Part shown: positions 19,570 through 26,922 of the stretch, piece by piece
Position numbering within the stretch: position 1 is the first letter of the stretch
How the letters are laid out: every line of letters begins with the position of its first letter
Source of the DNA: a candidate division Zixibacteria bacterium RBG-1
GTDB lineage: Bacteria > Zixibacteria > MSB-5A5 > DSPP01 > RBG-1
Assembly: GCA_000447245.1 (NCBI GenBank)
Contig: AUYT01000001.1
Location: forward strand, 2,058,768 to 2,122,767
Reading direction: 5' to 3'
Length of the DNA: 64,000 nucleotides
Program-made: the position numbers and the translations under genes
The notes under the pieces: generated by a model
What the model was told of the DNA's origin: nothing
The model's input: only the letters and a program-made list of their open reading frames with translations
Databases searched by the model: none

Positions 19570-21069
19570 ATGCCTGAAATACCAGGGAAAATTCTAATAG
19601 TCAGCGGTAATCCTAACTTTCTTCGAGAAGTTCAAGTCAATCTAAAAAATATTTCTGCTGATATTCAGACAGCTTCTGCCGGCTCCGAAAGCTTGAAAAA
19701 ATTAAAAGAAACGGGTTTTGATTTTTTGGTTGTGGATTCAAATTTAAAGGACATCTCCGCTGAAAAATTAATCAAAAAAATTGTGAGTAAATCACCCACC
19801 ACGGATATTTTGCTTGCAATATCTTCCCAGGATGCAAAAGAAAGTTGGGCTAGCTTAGGTGTGGATGACACCTTTGAGTTTCCTCTGAAAGAGGACGAGC
19901 TGAATTTCAAACTCAAAAAACTGGCCAAAGAGAAAAAGTTTTTGGTTGAGTGCGGACTCTTGGGAAAATCTCCTCAATTGAAAAAAATCGCAGAATCGGT
20001 TCTGCAAATAGCTCCCACAGATATTACGGTTTTGATAACCGGAGAAAGCGGGACCGGCAAAGAATTGATTGCCCGGGCTGTTCATAAAAACTCTTTGCAT
20101 AAAGATAAACCCTTTATAGCGGTCAACTGTGGGGCTCTGGCTGAAGGAGTTTTGGAATCGGAACTTTTCGGACATGAAAAAGGTTCTTTCACCGGAGCAA
20201 TCAGCCGTAGAGCCGGGGTTTTTGAGCTGGCTGAAGGTGGAACCATTTTTTTGGATGAAATCGGGGAGATTAAACCCTCGGTGCAGGTTAAACTTTTGAG
20301 AGTTTTAGAAGAAAAAGAGATTATGCGGGTGGGCGGCACTCAAAAAATAAAAGTCAATGTCCGGGTTTTGGCTGCCACAAATAGAGATTTGACCGTGGCT
20401 GTGGAAGAAGGGAATTTCAGAAGGGATTTATATTACCGAATCGGGGTGGTAAAAATCGAGGTTCCGCCTTTAAGAGAAAGAATTCAGGATATTCCTATTC
20501 TGGTGCATCAATTTATCAAACAGATTAACGCTAACAATAAAGACCAGACCTGGGGAATCACAGAAGGTGCCTTGGATTTATTAGTTAAATATCACTGGCC
20601 CGGAAATGTCCGGGAGCTGAAAAATTTTATCGAAAGCCGTGCTATTTTATCCTCCGGCAGAAAGATTGAAGCTCAGGATGTTTTGGAATATATAGAAAAG
20701 CATCAAATAGACAACCGCCAGTTGCCGGTGGTAACCGGCAGAACTCCCCAAGCCGCGGAACATGAGCTAATTTTTCAGGCATTAAGCGGCTTGAGGGCCG
20801 AAATAGTTTCCCTCAAAAATATTCTGTCAGGCCAAGAACCCGGAAATTTCAAATTTTCCGGTCTCAAGCCGCAAGAGGTTTATGGTTCGGATTTAAAGGA
20901 TTACAGAGTGCAAGAGGTAGCTGCGGAAGAAAGCTTGGAGGACTTGGAAAAAGTGCATATTGCTAAGGTTTTAAAGCAGGTCTCCGGAAACAGGAGAAAG
21001 GCGGCTAAGATTTTAGGGATTGGGGAGCGGACTTTGTATAGAAAGATTGATAAGTATAATTTGAAGTGA
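19570..21069 (+). CDS. Sigma54-dependent transcriptional activator (NtrC family)
   Basis: This 499-residue regulator has a receiver domain, an AAA+ domain and a Fis-type helix-turn-helix. Walker A is GESGTGKE (158-165), the sigma54-contacting loop is GSFTGA (205-210, instead of the usual GAFTGA), Walker B is FLDE (227-230), and the C-terminus (about 455-499) holds NRRKAAKILGIGERTLYRKI. The receiver keeps Asp56 but lacks the acidic pocket (Ser12-Gly13), so phosphorylation may be weak or absent. It shares a transcript with rnr (10 bp gap). No kinase is adjacent. A sigma54 promoter lies at 26443. Confidence 0.94.
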   Translation: MPEIPGKILIVSGNPNFLREVQVNLKNISADIQTASAGSESLKKLKETGFDFLVVDSNLKDISAEKLIKKIVSKSPTTDILLAISSQDAKESWASLGVDDTFEFPLKEDELNFKLKKLAKEKKFLVECGLLGKSPQLKKIAESVLQIAPTDITVLITGESGTGKELIARAVHKNSLHKDKPFIAVNCGALAEGVLESELFGHEKGSFTGAISRRAGVFELAEGGTIFLDEIGEIKPSVQVKLLRVLEEKEIMRVGGTQKIKVNVRVLAATNRDLTVAVEEGNFRRDLYYRIGVVKIEVPPLRERIQDIPILVHQFIKQINANNKDQTWGITEGALDLLVKYHWPGNVRELKNFIESRAILSSGRKIEAQDVLEYIEKHQIDNRQLPVVTGRTPQAAEHELIFQALSGLRAEIVSLKNILSGQEPGNFKFSGLKPQEVYGSDLKDYRVQEVAAEESLEDLEKVHIAKVLKQVSGNRRKAAKILGIGERTLYRKIDKYNLK

Positions 21070-21114
21070 CTAAAATTTCATTCCAGTTATACTGACTCAT
21101 CCCCTTTATTCCTG

Positions 21115-21170
21115 TTTTTTTATTCAAAATTTTATTTGCTTTTTTCAAATTATTTCTATAAATAATTAGA
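21115..21170 (+). repeat. Imperfect direct repeat, copy 1
   Basis: AT-rich segment upstream of the 21233 gene. The first 30 bases (seven T, then ATTCAAAATTTTA, TTTGC and a T-run) match 22904-22933 with one mismatch, and the similarity continues more weakly to the shared AATAATTA-ACCAA. In this copy it is non-coding. Confidence 0.75.
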
Positions 21171-21232
21171 CCAAGCTTTAATATCTTTTACTTACAGTAT
21201 GGTGTAACCATTAAATTAATTTAGATGCTTCT

Positions 21233-22870
21233 ATGGGGAGAGCTTTTCTTTTTTCAATTTGTTTGAGTTTCTTGGTGTCGCAAAACCTTTATTCACAAAC
21301 CATCTCTCCCGAATTTTACCAAACCGAAGAGGATTTATTAGACGGTTTGAATCAGGGGGAACTTACCTATGATCAATATTTGGAGCTATTGGACTTGATG
21401 CGACGAAAAATAGATTTAAACAGTGTTGATTCGCAAGAAGTCAGTCAAATTCCGGATATCCAACTTTCTGATGTGAAAGATTCAGCAGAAAATCGGCTGG
21501 AGCAGGAAAAATTGTCGGCATTTATAAAACCACCGGTAAAAAGTGACAAGGAATTCCAGGGAGAATTAGTCTGGCAATTTCAGCAGAGATTCAGCGAAGA
21601 CAAATTCACCAAAAATTATTTTGACTTGAATACAAGTTTAAGCCAGAATTTAAGCTTTAACCTTGAAGCCCAAAATGAAACTGACCAAACCCAGATTAGA
21701 AGAAGAAGCTTACAATATTTTCTTCCAGCTAAAAATCTTAATATAATTTTAGGGAATTTTCAAAAAAAGTTAGGCAAAGGAGTTAATCTTGGCAATCGCT
21801 CTTATCTGAATTTCACCTCTATCTCTACCTTATCCGCTCCTAATACCCTTATTTTCCCGTTATTCACCCGTTACAACGGCATTTTCATAAATTATCAGAG
21901 TGATATTTTCAATTCTTCAGTTCTCTACTCAGAAAACCGTTTTGGTGTTTACAAAGACCAAATTGTAGGTGGAGAGTTCCTATTTAAATTTAACCAATTC
22001 AAAGTCGGACCAATTCTTTCCTGGCAGAGAATTTCAGATAAAAGCTATCGCTTCCAAAACAGTTGCGCCAGCATTTTTGGAGAATATCAGGAGAAAAATT
22101 TCAATCTCTCTGGAGAGGCGGCTTTTTTGTCCGGAGGCGGCAATGGTGGAGTGGGAGAATTTTTTATCAGGCAGGAAAGATATAACTTAAGAGGTATTTT
22201 TTGGAGTTATTCTGCTGATTTTATCTATCCTCCCAGCGGTGGAAACTCCAATCCGGATTATGAATTAATTGATTTGGAGGATTTAAATTTATCTTTCCGT
22301 TCCAGACAGAGCGGTGAAAATGGCATCTATCTAAATTCTTCAATCAAAATTACACCTCGGATTTTTACCGAAGGAGCTTTCAATCAATGGCGAGATGGCG
22401 GCAGTTTGATTAATAAAAATAAGCTTCGTTTAGGAATCGGTTATTTATTTACTCCCAAGTTTTCTGGCAAACTGGTAAATTATAATGAGGATTTTAACCT
22501 GGATGGTGCCGCTGAAAAGGTTAATACGACTAGATTTGTTGGAAGATATGGGTTTAGGGCTGATTTGGACTTACAGTTGAGATTAAGCTATAAAAGAAAG
22601 GATGAAATTATTGAAAAAACAGATCTGGGAGATGTTCAACTGATTGCCAAGTTTCCTGTTTTTAAAAATTCATTAGTTAAAATCGGAATCAAATACTCTG
22701 ATTTTGATTTTTCCCAATCCAATAATTCCAGATTTGATTTTTATTTAGAGGAAAGGTTAAAACTGAATCAAAATCTTTTTCTGTTGGCTCAATATATTTC
22801 CAAAAACTATTCAGATGACGTAAGATTAGATGTTCAAAATCTAAGATTAAGATTGGAAGTGGGATGGTAA
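21233..22870 (+). CDS. Outer-membrane beta-barrel protein with helix-hairpin-helix-like N-terminus
   Basis: A 545-residue secreted protein. The signal peptide ends near Ser21 (NLYSQ). Residues about 35-85 are helical and include RKIDLNSVDSQEVSQIPDIQ, resembling the ComEA-like helix-hairpin-helix region found before barrels in some Bacteroidota proteins. From about residue 100 on, the sequence alternates aromatic/glycine strands and Asn/Asp turns (NLNIILGNFQKKLGKGVNLG, GVYKDQIVGGEFLFKF) and closes with LRLRLEVGW, a typical BAM-recognised end. Function unknown. A sequence repeated downstream at 22904 lies just before it. Confidence 0.7.
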   Translation: MGRAFLFSICLSFLVSQNLYSQTISPEFYQTEEDLLDGLNQGELTYDQYLELLDLMRRKIDLNSVDSQEVSQIPDIQLSDVKDSAENRLEQEKLSAFIKPPVKSDKEFQGELVWQFQQRFSEDKFTKNYFDLNTSLSQNLSFNLEAQNETDQTQIRRRSLQYFLPAKNLNIILGNFQKKLGKGVNLGNRSYLNFTSISTLSAPNTLIFPLFTRYNGIFINYQSDIFNSSVLYSENRFGVYKDQIVGGEFLFKFNQFKVGPILSWQRISDKSYRFQNSCASIFGEYQEKNFNLSGEAAFLSGGGNGGVGEFFIRQERYNLRGIFWSYSADFIYPPSGGNSNPDYELIDLEDLNLSFRSRQSGENGIYLNSSIKITPRIFTEGAFNQWRDGGSLINKNKLRLGIGYLFTPKFSGKLVNYNEDFNLDGAAEKVNTTRFVGRYGFRADLDLQLRLSYKRKDEIIEKTDLGDVQLIAKFPVFKNSLVKIGIKYSDFDFSQSNNSRFDFYLEERLKLNQNLFLLAQYISKNYSDDVRLDVQNLRLRLEVGW

Positions 22871-22875
22871 ATTTT

Positions 22876-22935
22876 ATGAGAAAATCTTTCTTTTTATTAT
22901 TCATTTTTTTATTCAAAATTTTACTTGCTTTTTAA
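22876..22935 (+). pseudogene. 5' remnant of an interrupted secreted/outer-membrane protein gene (signal peptide)
   Basis: Five bases after the preceding stop, an ATG opens a 19-codon frame, MRKSFFLLFIFLFKILLAF then TAA. Its charged start and hydrophobic core look like a signal peptide without a mature protein. The next gene in this position is a restriction-modification system, and a barrel C-terminus in frame without a start is found on its far side (24858-25064). Inference: both are pieces of one gene split by insertion. The second half overlaps the direct repeat at 22904, so the original coding part may be only the first nine codons. Confidence 0.5.
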
Positions 22936-22964
22936 ACTTTTTTCATTTTAATAATTACACCAAA
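22904..22964 (+). repeat. Imperfect direct repeat, copy 2
   Basis: Matches 21115-21170: 29 of the first 30 bases identical, then a diverged AT-rich part and a shared AATAATTA-ACCAA end. It ends 14 bp before the methyltransferase ATG and may carry its promoter (TTGCTT, 17 bp, TTAATA). Confidence 0.7.
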
Positions 22965-22978
22965 CATCCTTCAATAAA

Positions 22979-24145
22979 ATGATAGCAGATAACTATAAAA
23001 TAATAAAAGTTAGAAATAATGGAACTCAACACGGTATTGATAAGATAGAGCAGGTATTTTCCTTATTTCCAAAAGAAGACATCTTTTTAGAATCTTCACG
23101 CAAAGGTCTCGTCATATATTTACACCAATTAAATTTCACGGACTTTGAAAAAAATTTTAAAACTTTGTCAGACACTTCAGACAAAAGAATTTCTGAGTTA
23201 TTGAATTCCATACTTAATAATATAAAAAAGATAAAAAGCTATGGCTTAAAGGGTAATAAAAGACTATATGTTGGATACAATAAAGAAAGAAAAGTTAAGG
23301 GTAGAAAAGAAAAAGAAAAGGAACGAGGAATTTATTATTACACAAAAGGTAACAATTTTTCTAAAAAAAATAACGAAGTCCCCAAACAATTTATAAACAA
23401 AATCATCCCAGGGAACAGCGAGGAAGTATTGAAAGAACTCCCCGATAATTGTATTGATTTGATTTTTACCTCCCCCCCTTATAATTTCGGTTTGTCTTAC
23501 GACAACCACAAAGATGGAACAAATTGGGAGGAATACTTTGATAAATTATTCTCGATACTGAAAGAAAGTATTAGGGTGCTAAAATACGCAGGGAGAATTA
23601 TTGTCAATGTTCAACCACTCTTTTCTGATTACATTCCAATTCATCATATCATTTCCGATTTTTTCATGAAACAAAAACTTATATGGAAAGGCGAGATAAT
23701 TTGGGATAAGCATAATTGGAATTGTAAATATACAGCTTGGGGTTCATGGAAAAGTCCTAGTAGTCCCTATCTTAAATACACATGGGAATTTTTAGAGGTT
23801 TTTTGTAAGGGCGATTTAAAGAAACCAGGCCTTAAAGAAAATATTGATATTTCAGATGAAGAATTTAAAAAATATGTGATTGGTAAATGGGATGTAGCCC
23901 CGGCAAGAAATATGAAAGAATATGGACACCCTGCTATGTTCCCCGAAAGCCTTGTAGAACGAGTGCTGAAATTATTTAGTTATAAAGAAGATGTAATATT
24001 AGACCCTTTCAACGGAGTAGGAACGACAACCGCAGTGGCTAAACGATTATCACGAAAATATATCGGTGTTGATATTTCCAAAGAGTATTGTGCCAAAGCC
24101 GAAAGTAGACTTAAAAAGACAGTAGTTAATACGACTTTATTTTAG
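22979..24145 (+). CDS. Type II DNA methyltransferase, beta class (probable N4-cytosine)
   Basis: A 388-residue DNA methyltransferase. Catalytic motif IV is TSPPY (164-168) and the SAM-binding motif DPFNGVGTT is at 342-350; motif IV before motif I defines the beta class (N6/N4 methylase family). SPPY rather than DPPY or NPPY favours N4-cytosine methylation. The first 135 residues are an extra domain of unknown role, ending in a very basic stretch (about 100-132). The target-recognition part is the middle (about 240-310). Base composition is visibly more AT-rich than in neighbouring housekeeping genes, suggesting transfer. The restriction gene follows 6 bp later. Confidence 0.9.
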   Translation: MIADNYKIIKVRNNGTQHGIDKIEQVFSLFPKEDIFLESSRKGLVIYLHQLNFTDFEKNFKTLSDTSDKRISELLNSILNNIKKIKSYGLKGNKRLYVGYNKERKVKGRKEKEKERGIYYYTKGNNFSKKNNEVPKQFINKIIPGNSEEVLKELPDNCIDLIFTSPPYNFGLSYDNHKDGTNWEEYFDKLFSILKESIRVLKYAGRIIVNVQPLFSDYIPIHHIISDFFMKQKLIWKGEIIWDKHNWNCKYTAWGSWKSPSSPYLKYTWEFLEVFCKGDLKKPGLKENIDISDEEFKKYVIGKWDVAPARNMKEYGHPAMFPESLVERVLKLFSYKEDVILDPFNGVGTTTAVAKRLSRKYIGVDISKEYCAKAESRLKKTVVNTTLF

Positions 24146-24151
24146 TAAAAT

Positions 24152-24853
24152 ATGGACAAAACAATTTCTAAGGATATTGAATCGCTGATTAACGCCTATG
24201 AATTTTTGGTCAAAGGTATTGATACAAAAGCCAAAGAGTCAGAAGATCGTGCTTATGGAGGAGTAATTAGGGCTGGCAAGGGTTTATTGGTTGAAAGCAT
24301 AGCCAAAAGTTTAGTTGAAATAGCTTGGAAAGAACTTGGAAGGGACCTTTCGAAATTATCTCTCGAAAAAAAAGTTATAAAAATTCCAATTAAAGAAGAA
24401 TACATAGAAAGAGTCAAAAGCCCCGAGGTAAAAAAATTCATAAAAGACCACATTAAAGATTTTTATTATCCCTTGCGAACTGATGTCCATATACATGTTG
24501 ATGGAAAGTTGAAAATTGCCATGGAATGTAAAGCCTACACAGAAAACGCAATGCTTAAGAGAATTTTGGTCGATTTTACACTGTTCAAACAGGTTTATCC
24601 CAATCTTTCATTTGTTCTCTTCCAATTAGAAAGCCAACTTGGTGGCGATTATTCTTTGTCAAACGATACCAAACACGGAAGTCCGTCCACACATACGTTA
24701 CTTTCATATTTTGACATTGATTTGAATATTATCACTCTATTGGAAGGTGAGCGGAAAGTTGATAAACCGATACACAAAGCGGAATATTATAAATCTTTAA
24801 GAGCGCAGAGTTTATTAGCAGCATTAGAAGTATTTAAAAATTTGTTAAAATAA
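24152..24853 (+). CDS. Putative type II restriction endonuclease (PD-(D/E)XK)
   Basis: This 233-residue protein directly follows the methyltransferase and has no homologue that I recognise by name. It carries a plausible PD-(D/E)XK core: Asp111 in YYPLRTDVHIHV, then Glu125-Cys-Lys127 in KIAMECKAY, with hydrophobic strands before each. Helical segments (about 40-65 and 130-150) surround it. Size, position and motif together support a cognate restriction enzyme; the recognition site is unknown. AT-rich codon use matches the methyltransferase. Its stop is close to the junction with the barrel remnant. Confidence 0.72.
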   Translation: MDKTISKDIESLINAYEFLVKGIDTKAKESEDRAYGGVIRAGKGLLVESIAKSLVEIAWKELGRDLSKLSLEKKVIKIPIKEEYIERVKSPEVKKFIKDHIKDFYYPLRTDVHIHVDGKLKIAMECKAYTENAMLKRILVDFTLFKQVYPNLSFVLFQLESQLGGDYSLSNDTKHGSPSTHTLLSYFDIDLNIITLLEGERKVDKPIHKAEYYKSLRAQSLLAALEVFKNLLK

Positions 24854-24857
24854 GAAA

Positions 24858-25064
24858 GCGATTTGCCTACAGATCCGTTTAGGACAGGAAACTCACTTAA
24901 ATGAAAATTTAGCTATTCGATTGGGTTTTCAATCCCAGCCCTCCCGTTATTCTTTAGGTTTCGGTTTAAATTGGGAAAATTTCAGATTTGATTATGCTTA
25001 TTTCAACCATTCGGTTTTAGGAGCAACTCACAAAGTCGGCTTGACTTGGGAGTGGGGAAAATGA
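24858..25064 (+). pseudogene. 3' remnant of an outer-membrane beta-barrel protein gene
   Basis: A frame open from 24849 to the TGA at 25062-25064 has no start codon near its left end and reads as barrel strands: LGQETHLNENLAIRLGF, RYSLGFGLNWENFRFDYAYF and HSVLGATHKVGLTWEWGK. Alternating aromatic strands, the H-S-x-LG-x-THK turn and the aromatic end are typical of the last strands of PorV/UPF0164-like barrels. It begins within about 10 bp of the restriction gene's stop. Inference: the 3' end of a gene whose 5' end was separated or removed when the restriction-modification cassette arrived. Confidence 0.7.
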
Positions 25065-25101
25065 TACATTGAGGGTTTTATTATATTAGGAAGAGACCTA
25101 G

Positions 25102-26265
25102 ATGAAACCTTTACAGAACTTTCGCTTGCAATTAGAAGAACAGGAAGAGCAGATTTTGGCTCCTTATGCTATGAAATCCAAACAGAGCAAAGGGAGAGCT
25201 TATGCGGAAGAAGAGCATCCTTACCGCACCCATTTTCAGAGAGACCGGGACCGGATAATTCACTCCACTGCCTTCAGAAGATTAGAGTACAAAACCCAGG
25301 TCTTTGTCAATCACGAAGGGGACCATTATAGAACCAGATTGACTCATACAATTGAAGTGGCCCAGATCTCCCGCTCCATTGCCCGAACTTTGAGATTGAA
25401 TGAAGATTTAGCTGAAGCCATCGCCCTAGTGCATGACTTGGGACATACCCCTTTCGGCCACTCCGGGGAGGAAGTCCTGAATGAGATTATGAAAGAGCAT
25501 GGCGGGTTTGAGCATAATTTACAATCCTTGAGGGTGGTGGATATTCTGGAGGAAAAATACCCCAACTTTCCGGGATTGAATTTATGCTATGAAGTTCGGG
25601 AAGGGATTATCAAGCATGAGTCTATTTACAACCGGCCTATACCGGCTAGATTTTACCCCAAAAAAAGAGCCACGTTGGAAGCCCAGATGGTGGATTTGGC
25701 AGACGAAATCGCCTACAACGCCCATGATATCGATGATGGACTTTATTCCGGAGTTCTGACCGAGGAAACCTTAGCCGAAGTGGAGCTGTGGAAAAAGCTG
25801 TCATCAGATTGCCGCAAAAAATACCCGAATATCAGTGCCTCGCAGAGAAGAACCCAGATAGTGAGAATGCTGATCAACTGGGAGGTTACGGATTTGATTG
25901 AAGCCACCACTGCTAAAATCAGGAAACTTGGAATAAAGAGTTTAGAGGATGTCCGCAAAGCCCTGGAAAATATATTGACCTTTTCGGAACCGATGAAAAA
26001 GCTGAATGCCAAGTTGAAATTCTGCCTGATGAACCATATGTATCGCCACTTCCGGGTAATCCGTATGTCAGATAAAGCCAAAAGGATACTGAAGGAATTG
26101 TTTGAAACTTACGCCAAAAACCCGGAACAACTCCCTCCTTCCACCAAAGATAAGCTCAAACATACCGGCAAAATGCAGGTGGTCTGTGATTATATTGCCG
26201 GGATGACCGACCGCTTTGCTTTGCAGGAATATAAGAAGCTTTTTGACCCCTTAGAAAGGGTCTAG
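25102..26265 (+). CDS. dgt: Deoxyguanosinetriphosphate triphosphohydrolase-like protein
   Basis: HD-domain enzyme that removes triphosphate from dNTPs, setting dNTP pools. In 387 residues the metal ligands are visible: RLTHTIEVAQISRSIA (His near 80), ALVHDLGHTPFGHSGE (HD about 115-116) and VDLADEIAYNAHDIDDG (Asp near 200). The N-terminal HPYRTHFQRDRDRIIHSTAFRRLEYKTQVF block is characteristic of the Dgt family. An AGGAAGAGA ribosome site precedes the ATG. It lies just beyond the interrupted barrel gene and looks like part of the native backbone. Confidence 0.93.
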   Translation: MKPLQNFRLQLEEQEEQILAPYAMKSKQSKGRAYAEEEHPYRTHFQRDRDRIIHSTAFRRLEYKTQVFVNHEGDHYRTRLTHTIEVAQISRSIARTLRLNEDLAEAIALVHDLGHTPFGHSGEEVLNEIMKEHGGFEHNLQSLRVVDILEEKYPNFPGLNLCYEVREGIIKHESIYNRPIPARFYPKKRATLEAQMVDLADEIAYNAHDIDDGLYSGVLTEETLAEVELWKKLSSDCRKKYPNISASQRRTQIVRMLINWEVTDLIEATTAKIRKLGIKSLEDVRKALENILTFSEPMKKLNAKLKFCLMNHMYRHFRVIRMSDKAKRILKELFETYAKNPEQLPPSTKDKLKHTGKMQVVCDYIAGMTDRFALQEYKKLFDPLERV

Positions 26266-26336
26266 TCTCTGGGAACTTTCTTGCACCAACTATGAACTTC
26301 TCTGCACAAAATTTATGTGGTTGTAAAAATTTGAGC

Positions 26337-26363
26337 TTTTCCGATTATTTGGGAAAATTTTGA
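26337..26363 (+). terminator. Weak intrinsic terminator candidate
   Basis: TTTTCC / GGAAAA stem with a 9-nt loop followed by TTTT, 72 bp after the dGTPase stop. The stem is short and AT-rich. Confidence 0.35.
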
Positions 26364-26442
26364 CCTCCCTGTAAGAGCTGGCTGTTCAACTACTTACACC
26401 CCACCTTCCGAGGTAAACTCTCTAATCTTTCCAAATTTCAAA

Positions 26443-26457
26443 TGGCATAGCTTTTGC
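26443..26457 (+). promoter_or_regulatory. Sigma54 (RpoN) promoter
   Basis: TGGCAT-AGCTT-TTGC followed by T matches the -24/-12 consensus TGGCAC-N5-TTGCW with one difference; the GG and GC doublets are exactly 12 bp apart. Expected transcription start is about 26468, 50 bp before the chosen ATG. Confidence 0.8.
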
Positions 26458-26520
26458 TTTTTAGTATGGCAAATGAGAATGCCAAGTCAAAATTCGGAGG
26501 GAGAAACTATAGGAGGAGCC

Positions 26521-26901
26521 ATGCAGTGTTTCTTTTACGCCACCACGAGGAGGGATGAAAATTCAGCTAAATTTAACGGGGTTTTATCGTTTGCTATTCC
26601 GGATATGGGGATTGTTTTTCGGGCTCAGTATAAAGGTACTCCGGAGGAATGTGAGTATGCCAGTTTGCTGGCTTTGCTGGAGTTTGTGGAGCTTAACCCC
26701 CACTTATTTGAGAAAAGGCATATTGAGATTTACGGGGATAGTTTTATGGTGATTCATCAGGTGAATATGAAGCTGGTTTGTAAGAAGGATTTAGAGCCGT
26801 TCCGGAATATGGCTCTGGGGTATAAGAAAAAAATTGATTATACTCTGGGCTGGATTCCTAAGACCGAGAATTTGGCGTATAATCAGGTAAGTGCGAAGTA
26901 A
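26521..26901 (+). CDS. Degenerate RNase H-fold protein
   Basis: The 126-residue protein has the RNase HI order: a first hairpin (CFFYATTRRDENSAKFNGVLSFAI), an acidic helix ECEYASLLALLEFVE (Glu45), a strand with IEIYGDSFMVIHQV (Asp73) and a C-terminal WIPKTENLAYNQVSAK. Two of the four catalytic carboxylates appear lost: the first-strand Asp is replaced (YATT) and the final Asp of the usual N-x2-A-D is Tyr. It may bind RNA/DNA hybrids without cutting. AGGAGGAG directly before ATG 26521 decides the start over the ATG at 26473. A sigma54 promoter lies upstream. Confidence 0.7.
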   Translation: MQCFFYATTRRDENSAKFNGVLSFAIPDMGIVFRAQYKGTPEECEYASLLALLEFVELNPHLFEKRHIEIYGDSFMVIHQVNMKLVCKKDLEPFRNMALGYKKKIDYTLGWIPKTENLAYNQVSAK

Positions 26902-26922
26902 GTTTTTCTGCTATTACATCCT

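Noticed and set aside
2594..21210. ATGGTGTAACCA repeated near 2598 and 21199, both upstream of genes
   Set aside because: A 12-base match is expected many times by chance in 64 kb and no surrounding similarity or spacing is shared.
26473..26520. Upstream ATG start (26473) for the RNase H-like gene
   Set aside because: It lies within about 5 nt of the predicted sigma54 transcription start, its 16 extra codons lie outside the fold, and a strong AGGAGGAG precedes the ATG at 26521.
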